From the NCBI GenBank assembly GCA_026122225.1, contig JANEZZ010000401.1, forward strand, positions 372,001-436,000: a stretch of 64,000 nt of DNA, given 5' to 3'. Under the pieces are notes generated by a model. It saw only the letters and a program-made list of their open reading frames with translations, ran no database searches and was not told the origin of the DNA. Shown in pieces: positions 10,721 to 20,591 of this stretch. Made by a program: the position numbers and the translations under genes. The stretch's first letter is position 1. The number at the start of each line of letters is the position of its first letter. Origin of the DNA: Heloderma charlesbogerti. Taxonomy: Eukaryota > Chordata > Lepidosauria > Squamata > Helodermatidae.

Positions 10721-11401
10721 CAACTCAGAGCTCTGGGGCGTCTGCTGCAGCCCTGCCCCATAGACCGACCTCTCTCGATCCCAGGTGAATCTCCTCAGCC
10801 TCCTTTTTGTGGCCTCCAGACCGGCTTTCGGCTCCTTTCGTCTGTTATCTGTGGCCCTGCTTTTCCGTGGTTTCATCTCAGGAACTTCAGGGGAGCTGTT
10901 CCGTTTCTCCCTGGAAAGTGGGCAGAGAGAGAGTATTCTAGGGGGACACTGATGAGATCCTCTGTCTTTCCCCTCACCCTCGGATTGAACAAACCTTCCG
11001 GAAATTTCACCCTGCTGCTCTTCTCGCCTTCACAGTTTAGGTCTACATTCCCTGCACTGTAGTAAGCTAGCACTTCAAGGGGAACAGTTCAGCAGAGGCT
11101 TCTCCTTGGATTGCTTCTTTTCTACATGCAGTGATGATGTTGGTTTTGGTTTCCCCCACCCTGCCGATCAGGGGGCAGAATTAAAAAATACGAGCCTTGC
11201 TGGATCAAACCAAGTGCGCCCACAGTCCTGTGTCCTGCCTCCCACGCTAACCCACCAGATGCCTCAAGGGAGCCCACAACCTGGGCAAGAAAATGACAGC
11301 CCTCCCTTTCCTCCAGCATCTGACACTGCAAAGTTATACTGCCTTGGAACATGGAAGATCTGTTTATCTGCAATGGCTAACAGCCATCAACAGACCTCTC
11401 C

Positions 11402-12120
11402 CAGTGGAGGCTGGAGGCTCCGATTTCGGTGGGGCTGTGAATCCATTCTGTGCTTCAGTCAGAACCAGCCAGAACTCTACAGGAGCTCTCCAAGGTGCTG
11501 GGCCTGTTTTGGAGAGTGGGTTCAGCACCTTGGATAGCTCCTTTAGCGTTCTGGGCACCACATTTTAAGAAGGATGCAGACAAGCTGGAGAGGGTTCAGA
11601 GGAGGGAAACGAGGATGACCAGGGGACTGGAAACAAAGCCCTGTGAGGAGAGACTGAGAGAACTGGGCATGTTTAGCCTTGAGAAGAGGAGACTGAGGGG
11701 AGGGAGATAGGATAGTGCTCTTCAAGGACTTGAAAGGCTGTCGCAGAGAGGAAGGCCAGGATCTCTTCTCCATCATCCCAGACTGCAGGACACGGAAGAA
11801 TGGGCTCAAGTTCCAGGAAGCCAGATTCCGGATGAACATCAGGAGAAACGTCCTGACTGTTAGAGCAATACAACCATGGAACCGATTCCCTGGGGAGGCG
11901 GTGGGCTCTCCCACACTGGAGGCATCAAGACGAGGCTGGACAGCCACCTGTCGGGGATCCTCTGACTTGGGTTCCTGCATTGAGCAGGGGGTTGGACTCG
12001 GTGGCCTTGTAGGCCCCTTCCAGCCCTACTATTCTAGGATTCTATGATTCTGGCTGGTTCTGATGGAAAACCGGAATGGATTCACAGCCCCACCGAAATC
12101 GGAGCCACCAGCCTCCCCTG
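11402..12120. mobile_element. hAT-type MITE (family C) split by a CR1 insertion
   Basis: Terminal inverted repeats of about 47 bp: CAGTGGAGGCTGGAGGCTCC at the left and the reverse complement of CAGGGGAGGCTGGTGGCTCC at the right, both continuing into GATTTCGGTGGGGCTGTGAA. Flanking 8-bp duplications match 7 of 8 (ACCTCTCC at 11394, AACTCTCC at 12121), the hAT signature. The middle (about 11549-12049) is a CR1 fragment. Related short copies are at 15628-15800 and 34548-34652. Confidence 0.75.
11549..12049 (+). repeat. CR1 LINE, 3' end, inserted in a MITE
   Basis: Encodes the CR1 ORF2 C-terminus ([33 protein letters not shown]) in broken frames. Ends with the CR1 signature GTAGGCCCCTTCCAGCCC and a terminal ATTCTAGGATTCTATGATTCT-type octamer repeat. 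MITE sequence resumes directly after. Confidence 0.85.
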
Positions 12121-12204
12121 AACTCTCCTCCTCCTCCTCAACTTGGACTAACCAGCTAAGGAAGTACAGCCAGTGCCACCTCTTGGATCTGGAACTCCCA
12201 GCAA

Positions 12205-12310
12205 TCACCCCCAACAAGCCTTCAGATGTGTTGGACAATAGATCCCATCATCCCTGACACTTGCCATCCTGGCTGCAGATGATGGAACTCGCCAGGGACA
12301 CATCTGGAGG
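12205..12310. repeat. Palindromic MITE (family P)
   Basis: Arms CTTCAGATGTGTTGGACAAT and GGGACACATCTGGAGGG in inverted orientation. Confidence 0.5.
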
Positions 12311-12597
12311 GAGGCCGAATTGTGTCCTCCCTCTTCCTGAAGGAAAAATCTCCAGCGCCCCTGATAGTTTGGCTTGTCCCTTCTCAGAATCTTTTCTAGC
12401 TCTGCGAATCGGTGGTCCAGGGAAGGGGATCCGGAGAAGGGGTGCGCGGTTACCTGGAGAACACCAGAAGGCCAGGTTTGACTCTCAGGAGGGCTAGATA
12501 TGTTCTGCACCCATAGCATGAACAAAAACAAATACAACCCACTCTGGCTCTCTACTTTTCCCAAAATGGCCTTGACCTCTCTTTGGGCACCACCAAA

Positions 12598-13226
12598 ACT
12601 TGTTGGTTTCCCCACTCTTGTGCAGTGTTTCCCCATTCTAAAAGGCTGAAAAGCCCCTCCTAAGGCTTAGTGACTGGCAGGAAGAGTTGTAAGCTAAAAT
12701 AGGCTGGCATTTTGGCCACACCCCCTTTGTCTTTGGCCACACCCCCTTTGTCTTCAGCCACACCCACCATTGGAACATGGCCCCTAAAAGCTTCTCCAAC
12801 ATGGAATTTGGCCCTCGGGCTGAAAAGGGGCTACAAAATAATAGGGCAATAATAGGCCCGACTAAAAAATAATAGGCTGGTAGTTTGGCCACACCCCTTT
12901 GTCTTTGGCCACACCCCTTTGTCTTTGGCCAAAATCCTTTTGTCTTCAGCCCCGCCCACCATTGGAACGCGGCCCCTGAAAGCTTCTCCAACATGGAATT
13001 TGGCCCTCGGGCTGAAAAGGGGCTACAAAATAATAGGGCAATAATAGGCCCGACTAAAAAATAATAGGCTGGTAGTTTGGCCACACCCCTTTGTCTTTGG
13101 CCACAACCCTTTTGTCTTTGGCCACAACCCTTTTGTCTTCAGCCCCACCCACCATTGGAATGCAGCCCCTGAAAGCTTCTCCAACATGGAATTTGGCCCT
13201 CAGGCTGAAAAAGCTTCAATGCCCCC
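12598..13226 (+). repeat. Family A element with internal tandem amplification
   Basis: Same family as 4638-4880 but longer. The block containing GGCCACACCCCTTTGTCTT, CCACCATTGGAAC, GCTTCTCCAACATGGAATTT and GGGCTACAAAATAATAGG is repeated about three times with a period near 190 bp. Shorter 17-19 bp repeats (TTTGTCTTTGGCCACACCCC) lie inside the units. Confidence 0.7.
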
Positions 13227-13362
13227 GATCTAAAGACATAACACAAAAGGAAAAAGGAGAGGGAAGAGGGAGGAAGAAGCAAGTGGACTTTCAATAGGGC
13301 TGGTGCCATGTCCCTGTCTCCCACCTCACCTCCCTTTGCTGCACCTTGCTGGAAAGACTGCT
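13222..13362 (-). repeat. Family B retroposon fragment
   Basis: Contains AAAGACATAACACAAAAGGAA, GGGAAGAGGGAGGAAG and the CTCACCTCCCTTTGCTGCAC segment shared with 26580-26690. Confidence 0.45.
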
Positions 13363-13884
13363 TGGAGGTGGGGTGGGGTGGGGGGAAACAGCTGATTTCA
13401 GCTCAGCAGAAAGTCGCCAGACAATGGGGGATCTGCGTGGGAGATTGAGAGCCCATGTGCTTACCCATCGCCCGAGGGTGGGCTGTGCACCAGCAGTTCA
13501 TCCCGCAACGAACTCAGGACTTGCGTGATCAGCAGGTGGTGTCTGCTCGTTGTGGTCTCCTGCAGTCTCTGTAGGAGCAGCTGGGTGGGAAGCTGAAAGT
13601 CTGGGGAGGGGGCTGCAGGCTGGAGGTCAAGCTGGGATGGAGAACCGAAAGCTGCCGGTTACTAGGTTACCTCTGGGGGCCAACCTGTGCTCAACCTCTC
13701 TGTTGGGAAAGCCCCCTGGGAGAATATAACTGGCTTTTGCAACATATTTTAATACACTTTTATTGTGTTTTAAATGTATTTTGACTGAGTTCAGATTTTA
13801 AAGTGGGGTAGGGAACTCTTCCTGCTCTGGGGACCAGAATACCTATTGGGACAAACTCCCCCACCCCACCCCCAGTGGGGGCAA

Positions 13885-14300
13885 TGATTTTATGTATTTA
13901 TTTCATTTCTATACTGCCCAATAGCCAAAGCTCCCTGGGTGTTTCACAGAAATTAAAACCACAATGTGCAGCATAAAAGAATATAAAATATGAAAATTTA
14001 AAACTACAGTATAACCTTACAACCAGAATAAAACCTAGCAGCAATGCAGAGATTTAAAGTACAGATTTTATGTATTTATTTGCTACAATACTGGGAGAAT
14101 AAAAAGGTCTTCACCTGGCACCAGAAGGAGTGCAATGTAGGCACCAGGTGAACCTCTCTAGGGAGCTCATTCCACAGCTGGGGTGCCACAGCAGAAAAGG
14201 CCCTCTTCCTGGTAGCCACCCGCCTCACTTCCTTTGGGAGGGGCTCCCAAGGACCAGGAGATGATCTTAGGGTCCAGGCAGGCACAGGCATTTGTCCTGC
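13885..14300 (-). repeat. L2 LINE, ORF2 C-terminus and tail
   Basis: The minus strand encodes RVATRKRAFSAVAPQLWNEL and PREVHLVPTLHSF, the C-terminal hallmark of L2 ORF2, followed leftwards by the GGGCAGTATAGAAATGAAAT-type tail. Confidence 0.75.
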
Positions 14301-14442
14301 AAGTCAGATTTTCTCCATCCCTGTTTTAAAGTGGTAAGTGAGGTGCACTGTGTGTGTGTGTGTGCGCGTGCACATGAATCCCCCGGGGCATGTTCCGATT
14401 GCACTAATCGACTAGGCCTTGCACATCATGAGTTAGGGGGCA

Positions 14443-14625
14443 TAGATCAATAGCAGAGCACATATTTCCATGCAGGTGGTCCCAAGTTCAATTTCTGGCA
14501 TATCCTGTTAATGATGAAAAAGACCCTTTTCTGCCTAAAGCCCTAGAGAGCCCCAGTCAGTCATGGAACACAATGCAGGGCTAAATGGACCACAGGCTGG
14601 ACTCAGTATAAGGCAGCACTGTATC
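14443..14625 (+). repeat. tRNA-derived SINE (type 2), degraded
   Basis: Pol III-like box text AGCAGAGCACAT ... CCATGCAGGTGGTCCCAAGTTC, then AGAGAGCCCCAGTCAGTC and GGCTGGACTCAGTATAAGGC. Better box sequences are seen in the copy at 37505. Confidence 0.7.
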
Positions 14626-14626
14626 T

Positions 14627-14780
14627 TTAGGGAACCTCTACAGCTTTGTCAGCACCCTGAAAAAGCCCATCATACACTGGCGTGATATGCAGAAGGTCCA
14701 ACATTAAATTAGGGATGCTTCCAAAATTCTCTTCTCCCTTCTGCAGCCCTGTTTCCAAAGTGAAGAGAATTTCATTTTCC
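14627..14780 (-). CDS. Possible terminal exon of the unidentified minus-strand gene
   Basis: A 50-residue open frame beginning right after CTAACTTCAG and ending in TAA. Joined to the phase-2 donor at 16129 it continues in frame (CG|G, then ENEILFTLETGLQKGEENFG). The segment lies between a SINE and an L3 tail and looks protein-like: acidic start and hydrophobic LMLDLLHITPVYDGLF. Against it, the acceptor has a poor polypyrimidine tract, no polyadenylation signal was found close by, and a chance open frame of this size is common. No homologue recognised. Confidence 0.28.
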
Positions 14781-14871
14781 CTGAAGTTAGATGCTTTAGG
14801 TCCTAACATTTAGGGAATCGTTCATCAAGACTTCATTTAAAAAAAAAAAATCAAAATTTTATGCTGCACAG

Positions 14872-14985
14872 TTTGTCTTGCCTGTGGGCTTCCTGTGGGC
14901 AGCTGGTTGGCCACTGTGTGAACAGAATGCTGGACTAGATGGACCCCTGGTCTCATCCAGCAGGGCTCTTCTTATGTTTTATGTA
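14872..14985 (+). repeat. L3 LINE 3' tail
   Basis: GGTTGGCCACTGTGTGAACA, GAATGCTGGACTAGATGGAC and CATCCAGCAGGGCTCTTCTT, the reverse complement of the text at 3860-3930 and 45190-45260. Confidence 0.7.
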
Positions 14986-15164
14986 ATGTTCAGTTCCTTC
15001 AGTTCATGTATATCTCCTTATCGGTGTGCATGTAATAATCATTGCTCCTTAGAATACTGAACTAAAGTAATGTTTAATTATTTTTAACTAAAGTAATGTT
15101 AGCTAAACTTTAACTAAAACTTTAGTTTTTAACTAATGTTTAAAAAAACTCTTTTAACATTGTT

Positions 15165-15245
15165 TTATTCCTTTATCATGTTGTTCACTGCTCGAAATCT
15201 TCTGATGAGGAGCGGTATATAAATATTGCAAATAATAAATAAATA
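15165..15245 (+). repeat. LINE 3' tail fragment
   Basis: GAGGAGCGGTATATAAATAT followed by an AATAAATAAAT run, the ending common to L2/CR1-mobilised retroposons. Confidence 0.5.
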
Positions 15246-15454
15246 ATGAGTGCCAACAGAATTTTAACCAAAACGGGGCCACTGAGAAAAAAGAATCAGG
15301 TATCACCATGCTCCTTGAGGAACCACAAGGTTTGCAGAAGCACAAATAATTTCTAAAAACCTAAGAAGGGCAAATCCACACACAAGAAACCCAGCCCAAT
15401 AGGGGAAGAGCATGCTCTGTGGCCAAGAAATGTAGAATGCAAGTTGGAAAAGTG

Positions 15455-15565
15455 TCACAACAACTTCTTTGTCGTCACGAGAACTGTGCGAGGTAGGTTA
15501 GCTTGCAAAATGGTGACTGGTAACCCAGCAAGCTTCAAGCCCGAGGGGGAATATGAACCTGGGAA
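15455..15565 (-). repeat. MIR-like SINE fragment
   Basis: Antisense core phrases AGAACTGTGCGAGGTAGGTTAG, GGTGACTGGTAACCCAGCAAG and AATATGAACCTGGG correspond to the SINE core region seen intact at 23596-23830. Confidence 0.45.
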
Positions 15566-15627
15566 TTGTGGGGAAGCAGAACTGGCTAAGACTTAGGAGA
15601 AACCCCCTAACGGTATGGGCTGTTGAA

Positions 15628-15800
15628 CAGTGGAACAGACTCGGGGGGGCTCCGATGTCAATGGGGCAGCAAATCTGCTCTGGGTTTCAGTCAGAACTCT
15701 AAAGGAGCTATCCAAGGTGCTCACAGCTCTTTTAGAATTCTGACTGGAACTCCAAGTGGATTCAACGCCCCACTAACACAAGAGCCACTAACCTCCACTG
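15628..15800. repeat. hAT-type MITE, family C
   Basis: Short palindromic copy: GGGCTCCGATGTCAATGGGG at the left and GCCACTAACCTCCACTG at the right, with CTAAAGGAGCT/AGCTCTTTTAG in the middle. Confidence 0.6.
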
Positions 15801-15809
15801 ACAATAACC

Positions 15810-16128
15810 CCTATACCATAGTGCTTCTGGGCACTGATAAATCCATCTTTGTATTATTGGATGTACAGTTTTAACGATATATTTTTGTGGGGTGCAGTGA
15901 TTTAGCGATGCAAACCAGGATGCAAATATGGCAGTTAAGTGTGCATGCTCCAATTCTGCATTTCATTGTAGACATTCTCCTAGTTAAAGTGGAATTCAGA
16001 AGAAGCAGAACGTAGAGTGACCTTCTGGAATTATAAAGGAACGGAATACGTGGGGGAACCTGCTTGTTCTTCATTCGAAGCCTCAGTGCCTGCCCACAGA
16101 ACCAGGTAACCAGCCACAAAGCACTTAC
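15810..16128. other. Spacer right of MITE; intron of the candidate minus-strand gene
   Basis: No repeat recognised. An alternative acceptor (TTATAATTCCAG on the minus strand, near 16035) could open another frame, but it runs only about 50 codons of non-protein-like sequence. Confidence 0.35.
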
Positions 16129-16870
16129 CGCCCACCCTGATTAAGTAAATGTTTCCTTACTGCATCTGTTGAATTGTCTATCTGTAGTGGAGCCTGTTGC
16201 TGTGGGATGACCTTGGGGACGAAAAGTAGCGTTTTGAATTGGGGTTGAAGAGTCAGGAAGGTTGGCGAGTTGTTTTTCTGAAGCTGTGTTGATTCTCCCA
16301 GCTGTGACTGGGTTCCTTTGGGTGTCTTTGCGTCAGAACTGGCGGCTCCAAAGGAGTCAGCTGATGGAGGCCATGAAACATCCTCATCCTGGGAATGAAT
16401 AGTGGCCATCTCTGTGGTGCGATCTCCTCCTCCTTCTCCAGTGGTGGCCGTCTCTGTGGTACAGTCTTCTTCTCCTTCAATGAGGCCTTCACCACTGGCA
16501 TCTCTGGTGGTCGGTGAAGGACACCCATTGTCTTGGAGGTCCCTCTCCAACATTTCCTCTTGCCAAGAGTCCAAGGGATCCATGATGCTCTCCAGAATGG
16601 GTCGCAGGTCAACCAGAATCTTTCTGATGGCACACTTTCCTGGAGTTGCTACATTTGTCAGAGTGGACAATGGAGGGCTCACAGTAGGGGATTTTGGAGG
16701 AGTAGATTCTCTTCTTTCTTTCACTTCATCTTCTGGGATGCCACCCAGGCAGAGATGTGACGGTTTCATTTTTCCGTTCTTTTTGCCCAGTGTGCAGCCC
16801 TCACTCTCTGGACGTAGTTTTGATGATGCTGCCACATCATGGCCACACCTCTCCGTTTCCTTGGTTACCA
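16129..16870 (-). CDS. Unidentified protein-coding exon, 742 bp, minus strand
   Basis: A single frame open over 246 codons, the longest non-transposon frame in the intergenic region. It is bordered by a good acceptor (TTTTATTTCAG, ending at 16871) and a near-perfect donor (GCG|GTAAGTGC at 16128), with phase 1 entry and phase 2 exit. There is no ATG near its start, so it needs an upstream exon. The protein is Ser/Thr/Glu-rich and mostly disordered-looking, with short acidic repeats (CTTETATTGE, RTTEMAT). One conserved-looking amphipathic segment follows about 80 residues in (GKCAIRKILVDLRPILESIM then DPLDSWQEEMLERDLQDNG). The last part is Gln/hydrophobic (FKTLLFVPKVIPQQQAP). I do not recognise the family. 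Alternatives are a domesticated or decayed transposon accessory frame, or a pseudogene. Confidence 0.6.
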
Positions 16871-16904
16871 CTGAAATAAAAGAGCATTTTGAGGTAACAA
16901 ATAG

Positions 16905-17100
16905 GATCCAGGTAGGTAGGTAGGTAGGTGGACAGATGCAGGAGATGGAGGGATGGAAGGATGGAGGGATGGAAGGATGGAGGGATGGAAGGATATCCAG
17001 AATCCAGATAGATAGAGGATCTAGACAGATGATCTAGGTAGAAAGATGGTTGGTTAGAGGGATGTATAGAGGGATGGGTACAGGATCCAGGTAGGTAGGT
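16905..17100. repeat. (GGTA)n / (GGAT)n compound microsatellite
   Basis: GTAGGTAGGTAGGTAGG followed by GGATGGAAGGATGGAGGGAT repeats and a second GTAGGTAGGT at 17090. It begins about 35 bp from the acceptor of the 742-bp minus-strand exon. Confidence 0.9.
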
Positions 17101-17660
17101 CCAAACTCTCAAATCTTAATTCCTCTGTTTATGGACAACCCAGAATAAACAGAAATAATGTCAAAACATCACTCATCCCATAATCCACTAAAATAATTAT
17201 CAAAAATTCACATCTCAGTATGTTGTCAATAATAAAATTCATGAATGAATATTCATTCATCCGACTTGTATCCTACTGTTCCATTAGATCTAGATATAAA
17301 CAAATGAATGACCAAACCAAGGTAGGTTTACAACTGTTTAGTTAACTGTTTCGGCCTCCAGCTTTCCTCAGTAATAGAGCTGAAACTTCAGATGAACCAA
17401 GGCAACACTTTTAGGAATGCTCAGGCTGGGAGACTTCTAAGGAGTGTAGCATGTGCAAGAGAGTCCTCTTTAATAAAAGAGACTTCTATACATCCATATG
17501 TGTGTTGCTTGGGGATTAAACCTGCCTGCAGTGTGCTTGCTTCTGTGCCCTAATGCTTGCTCAAGCTGTTCATTAAACAAATGATTAAAAAAGAAGCATA
17601 ACTCTCCAGTGCTTTGAACCTTGAAGGGAACTCATGCTGTAAACGGTACTCAGGGTGTGT
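17101..17660. other. Spacer, no gene seen
   Basis: A/T-rich sequence without recognised repeats or coding frames on either strand. Confidence 0.4.
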
Positions 17661-17664
17661 GCGA

Positions 17665-17862
17665 TCCAACCCTACTATTCTATGGTCTTGTAGGCCCCTT
17701 CCAACCCTACTATTCTATGGTCTTGAAGGCCCCTTCCAACCCTACTATTCTATGGTCTTGAAGGCCCCTTCCAACCCTACTATTCTATGGTCTTGTAGGC
17801 CCCTTCCAACCCTACTATTCTATGGTCTTGTAGGCCCCTTCCAACCCTACTATTCTATGATT
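17665..17862 (+). repeat. 35-bp minisatellite made from a CR1 3' end
   Basis: Five units of exactly 35 bp starting at 17681, 17716, 17751, 17786 and 17821, plus a terminal partial unit at 17856. Each unit is the CR1 3'-terminal text (TAGGCCCCTTCCAACCCTAC then TATTCTATGGTCTT). Units differ only at TGTAGG versus TGAAGG. The array ends with the authentic CR1 end TATTCTATGATTC. Confidence 0.95.
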
Positions 17863-17879
17863 CCTCTGGAGCAGCTGCC

Positions 17880-18300
17880 CATCCCCTGTTTAGCCAAAGC
17901 TAACAGAGGACAGGCAGTTGCTCTGGACGAGAGTCATCCAAAGACATCGCCCACAGCACAGGCCGTCTCCTGGGATACAGCCCCAGTCTCCACAATGCCT
18001 GGCTCTGAGGAAGGACTCCATCAGAGCCAGGCATCTGGCAGGATGGGAACAAACAGGGGGAGAGGGCAGCAGAGGGCAGAAAGAGGAAGATGGGAGAACA
18101 GCAGTGAGTGGAGGGAGGGGGCAGTGGCAGTGGAAGCAGGGAGGAGCAGGAGGCAGCAGCGTGGGCCTTTGGCCGCATCATGGCCAAGGGCACCCTGAAT
18201 TCTAGTGCCGGACCTGTGTGTGATTAACCAGTACACACACCACACACCAATACACACATCCCAATACACACACTAATACACACACCACATACCAATGGCC
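17880..18300. other. Unassigned spacer with ACAC-rich tract
   Basis: GC-rich possible repeat (17900-18200; not seen elsewhere here) followed by a degenerate CACACACCAATACACACA tract at 18230-18295. No convincing coding sequence. Confidence 0.4.
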
Positions 18301-18504
18301 CCTGGATGAAAAGAGAGACACACTGGTAACATCCCTCTTCTCATCCCAGGCCTGAACACTCCATCACCTGTCCAGCAGTTATAGACTTCTCATTACATGT
18401 CAGTGGGTCCGGTCCAGACTTAGCCATGCTTAGAGAAGGCCCGTAGTTGAAACCAATGGGACTTCAGCTAGTACTGGCTGACCTCTCGAATTGATTTCAA
18501 TGGG

Positions 18505-18800
18505 TCTGCTCCAAGGGTCCTCAATCTTTTGGGGTTATTGGGCGCATTTGGAACTTCGAGGAAGTGTCGTGGGGGCTCTCACACAATGGCTGCTGTGGGA
18601 GTGGGGGGGGTGCCCATTCATAAAATGGCTGCCAGGCTGGGCGTGGCCGGTCACAAACACCCATTTCCCAGAAGGCAAACTGGTGAGATTAAAAGAAAAG
18701 TCACTTGGCCAAGGACTTAAGACTGAGGCTGAGGTGAGGTCTAAGCACCAAAACACAAAAACACTCTTTGAGCCCAAATAAAGGTGGTGCTGGAGGGCAG
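18505..18800 (+). repeat. hAT-like dispersed element fragment
   Basis: GGGTCCTCAATCTTTTGGGG, ACACAATGGCTGCTGTGGGAG and ATAAAATGGCTGCCAGGC match the element end at 42361 and, inverted, the ends of the 39369-40068 element. Confidence 0.5.
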
Positions 18801-19427
18801 AACTTTCCTTTGGAGCCTTCCACTGCAAAAACTAATTAAAAAACAAGAAATAAATTAAAAAATTAAGGGGAGCCTGGCAGGTACCAAGAGCATCACACTG
18901 GAGTCCCCAGGTCTAAGCTGAGCCCAATGAAGTCAAGATCCAGCCCAATATGCTGAATTTATTTCCACCAGAACAGATTGTATGGCCAGAACAGGGTTAA
19001 AAAACAAGAAATTGGTGGTTCTTTTGGTTAAAGATCTCCTGGGGCCGGGGACATAATAACTGAACACACTCCCCAGTGAGATTGACAGTATCATTTTGGC
19101 AGCAGGCAAAGACCATTTTTATAAATACAGCAATTTTACTCTTTCACATGGCCTGCTTTCATTGATGCTACTCGAGTGTTTCTCTCTTATTATTCGTTGT
19201 TTTATGGTTCAGCTAAATTCTTTTTCTGACTCCCCCACACACACCTCCCCCTAAATTGTATTGTAAAGCACCCTGGGAATTTTATTAGAGAGGTAGTTCT
19301 TTATTTATTTAATAAATAAATAAATAAATAACATAATAGTCTTGGTGCACAAAACAGCAGGCGCTGCATAGTGCCTTAGTGCTCACGTGCACTTCTTTAT
19401 AGACAAGTGCAACTCAGGACATGCAGA

Positions 19428-19660
19428 TATCTATTTATTTATCTATTTGAAGTATTTTTATCCTGCTCCTCAGCCAAAAAGCTTCCCGGAGCAACTTACG
19501 TACAGTCAGTAAAACAAGACAGTACCTGCCTGCAAGCTTGCGATCTAAAAAGTCACGACACACAAGGCAAAAGGAATGGGGAGGGAAGAGGAAAGGAGAA
19601 ACAAAAAATGCCCTGCAACAGCCATTCTCGACCTGGTGCCTTCCAGATGTGTTGATTGCA
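19428..19660 (-). repeat. Family B retroposon plus half palindromic MITE
   Basis: TTTATTTATCTATTTGAAGT, TATCCTGCTCCTCAGCCAAA and CACAAGGCAAAAGGAATGGG, joined at about 19622 to a family P arm (CTTCCAGATGTGTTGATTGC). Confidence 0.6.
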
Positions 19661-19798
19661 ATGCCCATCATTCACAGCCAGCACGTCTGTGGACATTTCC
19701 ATGGATATGGGTCCAAATCTGGCATTTCGGGTAAGGCAATGCTTGGGGCTGCATTGGGGCAGCATTTTGTACAGTGAGCACAAACCGCTCAGCCCTAC

Positions 19799-19901
19799 CT
19801 TTGGCTCGGGCCTTGCGCCAGGGGACACGGAACACGAGGTCAGTCCAAAAGATGCGTGGCAGCCTCGACGACTCCTGGTTACCCAAACTGACTGGCACCA
19901 T
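19799..19901 (-). CDS. Candidate first coding exon of the unidentified minus-strand gene
   Basis: An ATG in a strong context (GCCATGG) opens 34 codons (MVPVSLGNQESSRLPRIFWT then DLVFRVPWRKARAK) up to a donor AAAG|GTAGGG at 19798. The exit is phase 1, exactly what the acceptor at 16870 needs; the joint codon reads GTG. An upstream acceptor-like CCTTCATCACAG (near 19953) could start the exon. The LVFRVPWRKA segment faintly recalls the F-R-I-P-W-K motif of interferon regulatory factor DNA-binding domains, but residues are missing and I do not claim the family. Could be chance: the frame is short. Confidence 0.4.
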
Positions 19902-19999
19902 GGCAGATACTGTTGACCTTTTCCAAGGCTAACACGGTTGCCTGCTGTGATGAAGGATGACAGAAGAGTACAATGTGGGTGAAAGAAAGAATGATACAA

Positions 20000-20554
20000 G
20001 GATCAGATGAAGGAGAGACAAACATCGTTTCTAGGGCAATGGAAACACCTCTCCCAGGTACAAACCAGCCACAGTGCCAAGGCCAAATAGATCTTGCAGG
20101 TCACGTCCTCTGTTTACAGTGAAATGGTGTAATGTTTTCTTCTGTGGATGGGGAATGAACTAAATTTATGACACTAGACAAAAAGCCAGACGTCTCGCTC
20201 AGCGGCTTAGTAAGGGCAGCATGCCAGCTATAGAATGCTGCTGGGAGTGGGGTCGGAAGAGAAGATGTGTGTGAATAATTGCAAGTTTGACTCAAGCACT
20301 GAAACAGCGGCTTAGAAATAGAAATGATGGAGCGTCCTTAATCCTTAATCCATCCTTCCTGTTCAGCTTTTGTGTTGTAAAGTAGCCGACACTAATGCAT
20401 GCAGTGGTGACCCCTACATTCAGCCCATCTTGTGCCCAAGCTTGGGAGATGGAGCTTGGCTAGAGCTGAGATAAAACTGCACACAAAGACAACATCCTGG
20501 GGATAGAATTTTGGGCAATAGTATCAACTACCCCTTTCAATACAATTTCAGCTA
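20000..20554. other. Spacer, no gene seen
   Basis: No recognised repeats apart from short A/T tracts; no coding signal. It would be upstream sequence of the candidate minus-strand gene, but no CpG-rich promoter is visible. Confidence 0.4.
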
Positions 20555-20591
20555 CCTCTCCAATAGTTAAGAAGTGGGCAACCTAAACCCC

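Noticed and set aside
10475..11062. A 195-codon plus-strand frame
   Set aside because: Runs across an L3-like tail and unassigned sequence, with no splice signals or domain; considered chance.
15871..16119. Alternative downstream exon for the unidentified minus-strand gene
   Set aside because: The acceptor is plausible and the phase fits, but the peptide is A/T-driven and unlike a protein end; the segment at 14780 looks better, though also uncertain.
17614..18198. A 194-codon open frame on the plus strand
   Set aside because: Its first half is the 35-bp CR1 minisatellite read in successive frames and its second half is GC-rich unassigned spacer; not a gene.
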